From assembly GCA_027596075.1 (NCBI GenBank), contig JADGJC010000004.1, forward strand, positions 85,562-149,561: a stretch of 64,000 bases of DNA. The letters are read 5' to 3'. Below the pieces are notes generated by a model. The model made no database searches. It was not told where the DNA came from and saw nothing but the letters and a program-made list of their open reading frames with translations. This DNA comes from Rhizophlyctis rosea. Taxonomy: Eukaryota > Chytridiomycota > Chytridiomycetes > Rhizophlyctidales > Rhizophlyctidaceae. Positions 55,557-64,000 of the stretch are shown here, piece by piece; the stretch's first letter is position 1, and each line of letters opens with the position of its first letter. Both the position numbers and the translations under genes were made by a program.

Positions 55557-58201
55557 CTACTCTGCTGCGACACCTTCGCCGTGAAAGCCTTGTGTCGGTG
55601 CTTCCTCGACAGAAGTCACTTCCGCGACGGCTTCACCCGATGCAACCGCCGGCGCTTTCAACCCCTGAGATGTACCCTGTTCCGTCCCCTCCTCATTTCC
55701 GGTTTGTTCCGTCTTGATGACGGTCTCTCCACCTTCAATTGCAGGATCATCTTCGCCCGATAGCAAACTAGGCCCTTGCCCGTTCACTGGAGGCGGTAGT
55801 GTCATGGCGCGTTTGTTGGGCTCCCCTGCTGCTCCGGATGGAGCGTCACCAGCCCCCTCTCCTTCATGCTCTTCACGTGGCCGTTTCCCATTGGAAGAGC
55901 CGCCGACATCCGAAGAACCTCGGTCCACCCCGACATCGAAGGAACGACGCCTATCGCCAGCATCAACAGATCGACGCTTCGAGTAATCTCCGGGTTCCGC
56001 CCCATTGGGGTTGATGTTGTTCTGGACCTGCAAGAGTTTGGCAAGATACTCCATTTGGGGATTTCGGTAAGAGGGGAAGTTCGCTATTGTGCCGAATCAG
56101 TTTGTTGAGCAATGATGGAACAAAGTGTCACTTGTGGAAGCCTTACCATGATCAGCCTTTATCCAATATTCCCTCCAACTATGCGGCTCCGCCGTCATAA
56201 CAAAATTGTCAGGTATCCGCAGAGCGTCGGGGGTGGTGGACACATTTTCTTTCAACCATGCAAGTTCAGTCTCAACCATTCTATGTGTGCATTCCAATGG
56301 TGAGCACATGAATCTATCACGTGCGCTAATGTTACGGCAATACGTACACTCGGAACTCCTCAGATTTCGGCAATTTCTTTTGCTCTTCGGTAGTCGAGAA
56401 GTACGGCCATGCAGCGCGGACGATTGCCAACCACTCTTCATCGTAAAAGAACTCCACCGGACCATCCACGTCTGGAATGTCAATCACCTACATTGGAATC
56501 GTCAGTTAGGGCAAGACAACATGAACGTACAACCTGGATGCGAACCTGAAGGAAGTCCTTATTTGGCATGCACTTGTCCAATGCCAAGAATTTCGTATGT
56601 GTGGCATGCGTTTTCGCTATCGGGATAGACGCCAAGCGCGATCCAGGAGGGGGAGCCGGTTGTTCATTGTTGTCTTGCGGTTCTTTCTGCGGTTCTGCCT
56701 GTGTTTGATCCCCTTCGACCCCGGTCATCTGCGCCATTTCATCCACTGTAGCCGCTACCTCCGCCCCAGCCTCTGTATTGTGCACGGACCCTTCCTCTGG
56801 TGCCAATTCACTTGTTGCTGGTATCTCGCCCGTTGTTGATGATGGGTCTTCCGCAATGTCGCCCTGCCTATCCTCCACAAACCCAACATCATCCCCTTGC
56901 ACGCTTTGCGGCCGTGAGTCCTCCATCATGTCATCTGCCTCGTCCATCACGCTTCCAGCCGGCTCTCCTGCGTAAGAGTGTGCATCGGTGTCCACACGCG
57001 AGGCGACTTCTGCTTGATCATCATCCATATCATCGTCATCAATATCGATCTCATCTGGATTGGTGGCTGCAGTGGCCGCATCCGGCACGAATGCCCGATG
57101 TTCAGCACCGTGCGGGTAGATAGCCGCAAATTTGACATGAAGATGGGCAGAGAACCACATTGTCGGCTTCAGGATTTTCAGTAGTTCTTCTGCTGCAGCA
57201 CTGCCAAGTGAATTGGTGTTGATCTACAGACGTCTGATCAGTTTGTAATGTAAGACAGCGACACATCTGACACAGCGCCAGCTACCTCGCCTGCAAGGAA
57301 CGGTTTGTTTTGGATGAGCCTCCGCGTATTTCCATAAAAGTAGATCCCGCGAGGCCAATCGTGCGAAAGCACAATGTCGAGTGGTTGCCGAATCTGAGAG
57401 CTCGGTCAAAATCACTCATCCACTCATGCAATTGTCCCAGGCCATACCTGTCCAAGTCGAAATGTATTATATTGTCTGACATGATACAGTGTCCGCATAT
57501 CCGATTGGTTCAATGGAAATTGCTCAAAGTAGCCTGCAACATCCATAACTTCAGTATCAATATGCGGCAGCCAAGGTCTGACGTCAACATACCCTTCTTG
57601 TACTCATATGGCTTGTATATTCCCGACAAGCCGCCTATCCGCAGACCTCCCACATTGATCACACCAGCAAACCCCAGGAAGTACATGTTCGGCGCAACCC
57701 ATCCCCCATGAAATCTGTGCGATATGACTCCGTTAGCATTCGCTGGCAAGAGTTCTCACCCGGTGCGTTGAGCGTGGATCACTCACAATTCCCACAAATA
57801 TTGCGACGCCTCATGATTTCCGCCAATGAAAATGGTAGGTATGGGAGCTTTCTTTTCTCCACTGTAATACTTGTGGAATGTTCCCATCTCTCGGTATTTA
57901 TCAGGTGCCGCCAAGCTTTGCAAATCACCCACGTTTCGCATCGACTACGGTTGTAAGGTAAGCGCCTCAGACATTTGTCTCTCAAAATGTGCCGCCTTCC
58001 CAAGCAAGCAGTGATGCATTGCCGTGAGGTCCGCCTCCCAGTCATGAATACACCCCAGAAAAAGGGATGGTCTCCTACCTGGAAATCGCCGCAAACAAGC
58101 AGCAAGTCAACGGTGATTTGCTGGTCTCTCTCGATCCGTTTTAAAGCGGCGTATATGCGATCAAGCTCTCCATGGCAGCAGCCCTCCACAGCGATTCTCA
58201 T
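55557..58201 (-). CDS. DBR1: RNA lariat debranching enzyme DBR1
   Basis: Multi-exon gene with ATG at 58201. The metallophosphoesterase motifs are in order: [29 protein letters not shown], then [79 protein letters not shown] and [18 protein letters not shown]. Exons after it carry the DBR1 C-domain ([55 protein letters not shown]). It cuts the 2'-5' bond of intron lariats in the nucleus. Between the two domains is an acidic insert of about 130 residues ([20 protein letters not shown]). The tail after [14 protein letters not shown] is a low-complexity stretch with another acidic/Ser-rich region. Confidence 0.93.
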
Positions 58202-58832
58202 TGTGTTTTTGTAATTGGGGATAGAAAGATTGATATTTGGATGGGGCCTGGGAATGGGAAGGGTGGAAAAGCAAAATGGGGAAGAAGAGAGGAAGGAGAA
58301 CTCAAATGTGGGAGAGCGTGTCAGTATGAGTCAACCCGGGTGTTTTGGCCCGATGTTCAATGCTATTTATCAGTGATCCCATCAACCTTTCGGTCCTCAC
58401 TCCACACATTGTCAACCAATCAAACGCATTGAAAGTGTCAAGCCTCTGGCCCCAATTTCACGTGTGGGCGAGATTCAATTTGGCCGCCAATTGGGTAAAC
58501 GCGTCTAACTCCAACACACTGGACGCCACGCGTGCTCCTGACAGCAATGCAATGCAACACACCACTCAAAATGGCCTCCGATCGATTCCGACGCTCTCCC
58601 CTCTGCACAATTCTTCCACTTCATCCTGGAGAGGCAGTGGGAACTATATAAGGTCGGAAGGACGCTCATAGAGTCGCATAGAGGACCGCGAATATCTGCT
58701 CAATAGCACTTCTGAACGTTGTGAGAACCGACCACAACTACCTCCATTCGACGGGTCAACCTCTCTGTTTACAATTCTAAGTCCACTCAGCCAATACCTT
58801 TTGTCTTTGATAACCTACAAGGCTTCGAAGTC
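58202..58832. promoter_or_regulatory. Divergent promoter DBR1/ERG1
   Basis: 631 bp between start codons. TATATAAG at about 58645-58652 reads in the ERG1 direction, about 185 bp upstream of its ATG. No sterol-response element was recognised with confidence. Confidence 0.45.
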
Positions 58833-61028
<2,196 letters not shown>

Positions 61029-61458
61029 CTGGCAGTTTAGGTAGGGACCTTCAGATGTTCTTCCTAATTGTAATATAAAGAGAAAGTGCTTACCACGGCG
61101 TCAATCGTGATTCTATGGAATGGAAATAGCTGGTAAAGATATATTGATGTGTCCTGAAAACGTCGGAACTTCGCGTTGGCCTTGGGACCCTATCAGCAAC
61201 ACGATCGATATCCGATGTGGCTTAGCCCCGATGTCTCTGGTGAGGGTTTGCAGCCTGTCAAATTGCTTTTGACACTTTCCCACACTCCATCATTCCCAAA
61301 GATCACGTTCCCGCGGAAATCGACAACCTTCAACCTGCATTACCGCTTTCTACCCCTGCTCAGAAGAACTAGAACCTCCATCAGACGGTGCTACACCGTC
61401 GAAGTGCTCCTCTTTCCTACACTCCACCAGCTTTCTACCCAATCACAACACTCGTCAC
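61029..61458. other. Intergenic between two plus-strand genes
   Basis: 3' flank of ERG1 and promoter/leader of CDC16. No gene seen. Confidence 0.45.
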
Positions 61459-64000
61459 ATGACCAATACGCGTCAAGACGGCCCTGCCAGAAAAAAGCAA
61501 AAACAGGACCTGAACGACAGTCAACGTTCTTCAAAGACTACGACCGGAACAATAGGCAACAGGAAAAACGCGCCTCGGTCTCAACCGCCGAAAGCTCCTG
61601 TCTCCCAAATATCCAAACCGCCCGGTCAAAAGATTCCACCCACAGCCAAAGATAGTACGATTGTGGTGAAGACGAGTCGTCGCGAGAAGTCCCTGAGCCG
61701 CACACCCGACGTGGTGCCCATGGACCAGGGGCAGCGGAAGAGCGCAGATGTTGAAGAGCCCCAGGTGCCAGCGGAGGTGGCCTCTTGTCGGCAATGGCGG
61801 GATGCTGCTAGGGAAGCACGCGACCTTGTGACTGCGGCGTTCTGGGCAGAAAGGGTGTACTCGATGACACACTCAATGACAGGTAGGGGGCGATGGCCGT
61901 GCGGTTGCATGATTTTGGTTCTGAGCGGGTTTGACACGACAGGACATCACACGGACGGCTACGTGCTCGCCTGCGTGTATTATGATCAAGCGCTTTTCGC
62001 ACGCGCAGAGAGAATCCTTGTTGCCATCGATGCAGATCATACCACTAATTCATATACGATTTTGAGAGGACAATGCTTGGTAAGTGGTTCCTGTCAGGTA
62101 CTGCCAAGATCCACCCATTCACTATCGAATGTATGCAGATGAATATGAAAGACGATGAGCGCGCGTTTGGGGTTCTACAAGAAATGATCGAGGGAGGGCA
62201 AAAGAATAACAAGGTGGGTAAGACAGCACGAATCCATCTGGCGCAATGATTGAATGAGCTTTCTTCAGACCAAGGCGCAACTGTTGGCAATGGTGGGGCT
62301 TCTGCATTATCGAGCGAATCGGGATCAAGAAGCTCTGAAATGTTCTTTCCAAGCTCTGGAGAGTGATCCGACGTGTTTTGCGGTAGGGCGCTCGCGTCTC
62401 AACTTCATTCAAAAGCCTCCCTCATGATTTTCCATCCCAGGCTGTGGATATTTTGACGAAGTGCCAATGGTTCACTGGGAAAGATGGTTCGTTACATTAC
62501 GTCAGACTGTCCTGCTGCATTGTTTGACCCCTGTTCATTGCAGAGTTGGAAGCCTTGCAAAAAATAGACTTTGGTGCGCTTGGCGACGTCGCAGATATGG
62601 TTACAGCCTTATACCGGGCGCGTGTCCGAAAGGTATGTTTGCCTGACGCGAATTGGTAAAGTAAATACCAATCTCATCGGCCGGCACAGTACGACCAAGT
62701 CAGCAGCCTGCCGAATGATCTCACGATGCTTGAAGACAAGTTCCATTTGCAAAACGATGCGTACATTTTGCGGAATCGTGCAGAGCTTCTATACATGCAA
62801 GCGGAATTCAGGAAAAGCATTGCGATCACTGAGAAGTATGGGAGCAGTTTTCAATTAGAAGGAAGCAATGTCGTTGTTAATCCAGTTTCAACCAGAATCC
62901 TTGCGAATGATCCGGATGATCTTCCTTGCGTATTGATTCACGTTCAATGCCTGCTGGAACTTGGCCGGACAAGAGATCTTTTCCTTCTGGCGCACCAGTT
63001 GGTGGACCGATTTCCCAACGAACCAGTAACATGGTTCGCTGTCGGATCTTACTATGTGGCTAACGACCACAGATTGGAAGCCAGACGGTTTTTGCAGTAA
63101 GCAAGATGTGCGAACACTGCTTCTTGGGCATACCTAATCAATCAGCGTAGGAAAGCAACGAACATCGACGCGCACTTCACTCTTGCTCATCTCATGATTG
63201 GTCGCACATGGGCGGACGAAGAGACGGCACTTCGATTCTACTCAATGGCAAATCTCAAAGACAAGGGGTAATGCAGTTTGCGACGATTGTTTTGATATGA
63301 AATAATGCTGATGAAATGTCAAATCCCGTCAGGTCGCATCTACCACTTCTGTACATGGGAATCCATTACCTACGAGCTGACGCGCTTTCACACGCCGAGC
63401 TCTTCCTTTCAAGAGCGAAAGAGCTATGTGAGGTGGATCCACTCGTTTCAAGTGAGCTCGGGACGGTTTACTACAAACAGGAAGAGTATGTTTCAAGACT
63501 TCTGTTGTCTTATTCTTCATAAATTCAGTCGCTCACGATCTGCCGTCCAGATTCCAGAAAGCACTGAGTGAATGGGAACTGGCACTCAAACTGGCAAGTA
63601 ATACGGACCTGCCGTTGATGCAATGGGAATCATTATTGTGCAACCTTGGAAATGTGCTCAGGGAGCTGGGGTAAGCAATGGACGAGGTCCTCATCCGGGA
63701 TAGGCATAGACACGATCTAATCATTTCTTCTTGCTGCAGACGCTTGGATGAAGCGAAGGCGCATTTTGAGAAGGTCCTTGAGGCAAATCATACATGCTGG
63801 CAAGCTCACGCCGGTTTGGCCTACATTGTACATTTGAATCGAGATCTTCCCCTTGCACTCCATCATTACCATGAGGTAGGTTTCAAATGCCGGATTGACC
63901 CCCCACCATCTTCATCCAAACTAAACAATGTGTGGCTTCAGGCTCTGCGCTACAATCCGGATGACTCATTTTCGGAACAAATGCTCGAAATCTTGCAGCA
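61459..64000 (+). CDS. CDC16: Anaphase-promoting complex TPR subunit CDC16/APC6 (3' end outside window)
   Basis: ATG at 61459, then a disordered basic N-terminus of about 115 residues (TRQDGPARKKQKQDL). TPR-type helices follow in many short exons: CRQWRDAAREARDLVTAAFW-AERV, DGYVLACVYYDQALFARAER, LLAMVGLLHYRANRDQEALK. The APC6 core LPCVLIHVQCLLELGRTRDL, FPNEPVTWFAVGSYYVANDH, THFTLAHLMIGRTW-type units and YMGIHYLRADALSHAELFLS, ELGTVYYKQEEFQKALSEWE, LLCNLGNVLRELGRLDEAKA continue to QAHAGLAYIVHLNRDLPLAL at the window edge. The order and the VTWFAVGSYY/ GIHYLRxxxxxxA motifs identify Cdc16/Cut9. It is a scaffold subunit of the APC/C ubiquitin ligase in mitotic exit. Truncated by the window, not by mutation. 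Confidence 0.93.

Overview
The window is nuclear DNA of a zoosporic fungus, most likely a chytrid (Chytridiomycota). The genes are compact and intron-rich, with mostly 50-80 nt GT-AG introns and branch sites such as TCACTAAC or CTGAAC. The core genes are fungal: EXO70, CDC16/APC6, DBR1, ERG1, ILV1, TIM54, DPH2, CWC24, RPC40, a STR2-like cystathionine gamma-synthase and mitoribosomal mL60. An NME5/radial-spoke RSP23-type protein (NDK domain plus Dpy-30 motif) points to a flagellated cell. A long protein of Trp-Trp ankyrin-like units, with a decayed second copy nearby, is a lineage-specific accessory family. I cannot name the genus.

Layout, left to right. 0.4-5 kb: PD-(D/E)XK-like protein (-), F-box/ankyrin-like protein with frame breaks (+), GNAT acetyltransferase (-). 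5.7-9.1 kb: divergent CWC24 (-) and DPH2 (+). 9.6-14.7 kb: VPS62-domain secreted protein (-) and a convergent pair of secreted, probably surface-anchored proteins. 15.1-19.4 kb: zinc-finger/Nudix fusion (-) divergent from cystathionine gamma-synthase (+). 19.6-22.2 kb: phytanoyl-CoA-dioxygenase-like protein (-) divergent from a D-2-hydroxyacid dehydrogenase (+). 22.9-30.9 kb: WW-repeat protein, TIM54 (-), ILV1 (-), WW-repeat pseudogene (+). 32-40.5 kb: GST-like membrane protein, two unknown disordered proteins, a universal stress protein and a MARVEL-like protein. 41-47.8 kb: PPR protein (-), mL60 (+), NME5/RSP23-like (-) divergent from EXO70 (+). 49.3-54.8 kb: second PD-(D/E)XK-like gene (-), Ste20/PAK kinase relic (+), RPC40 (-), metallothionein-like (-). 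55.6-64 kb: DBR1 (-) divergent from ERG1 (+), then CDC16 (+), cut by the window end.

There is no operon logic. The functional themes are housekeeping (splicing, diphthamide, sulfur and branched-chain amino acids, sterol, exocytosis, APC/C, Pol I/III, mitochondrial import and translation) plus lineage-specific surface, repeat and nuclease-fold proteins. I recognised no transposon, CRISPR, rRNA or tRNA gene.

Two points stand out. First, longer exons switch composition from C-rich at the 5' end to G-rich at the 3' end of the sense strand, on both strands. Second, several loci carry frame breaks (2-4 kb gene, 17.3 kb, 20.35 kb), which are either real decay or residual indels in the assembly. Exon borders were placed by hand from splice motifs and frame; allow an error of one or two bases.
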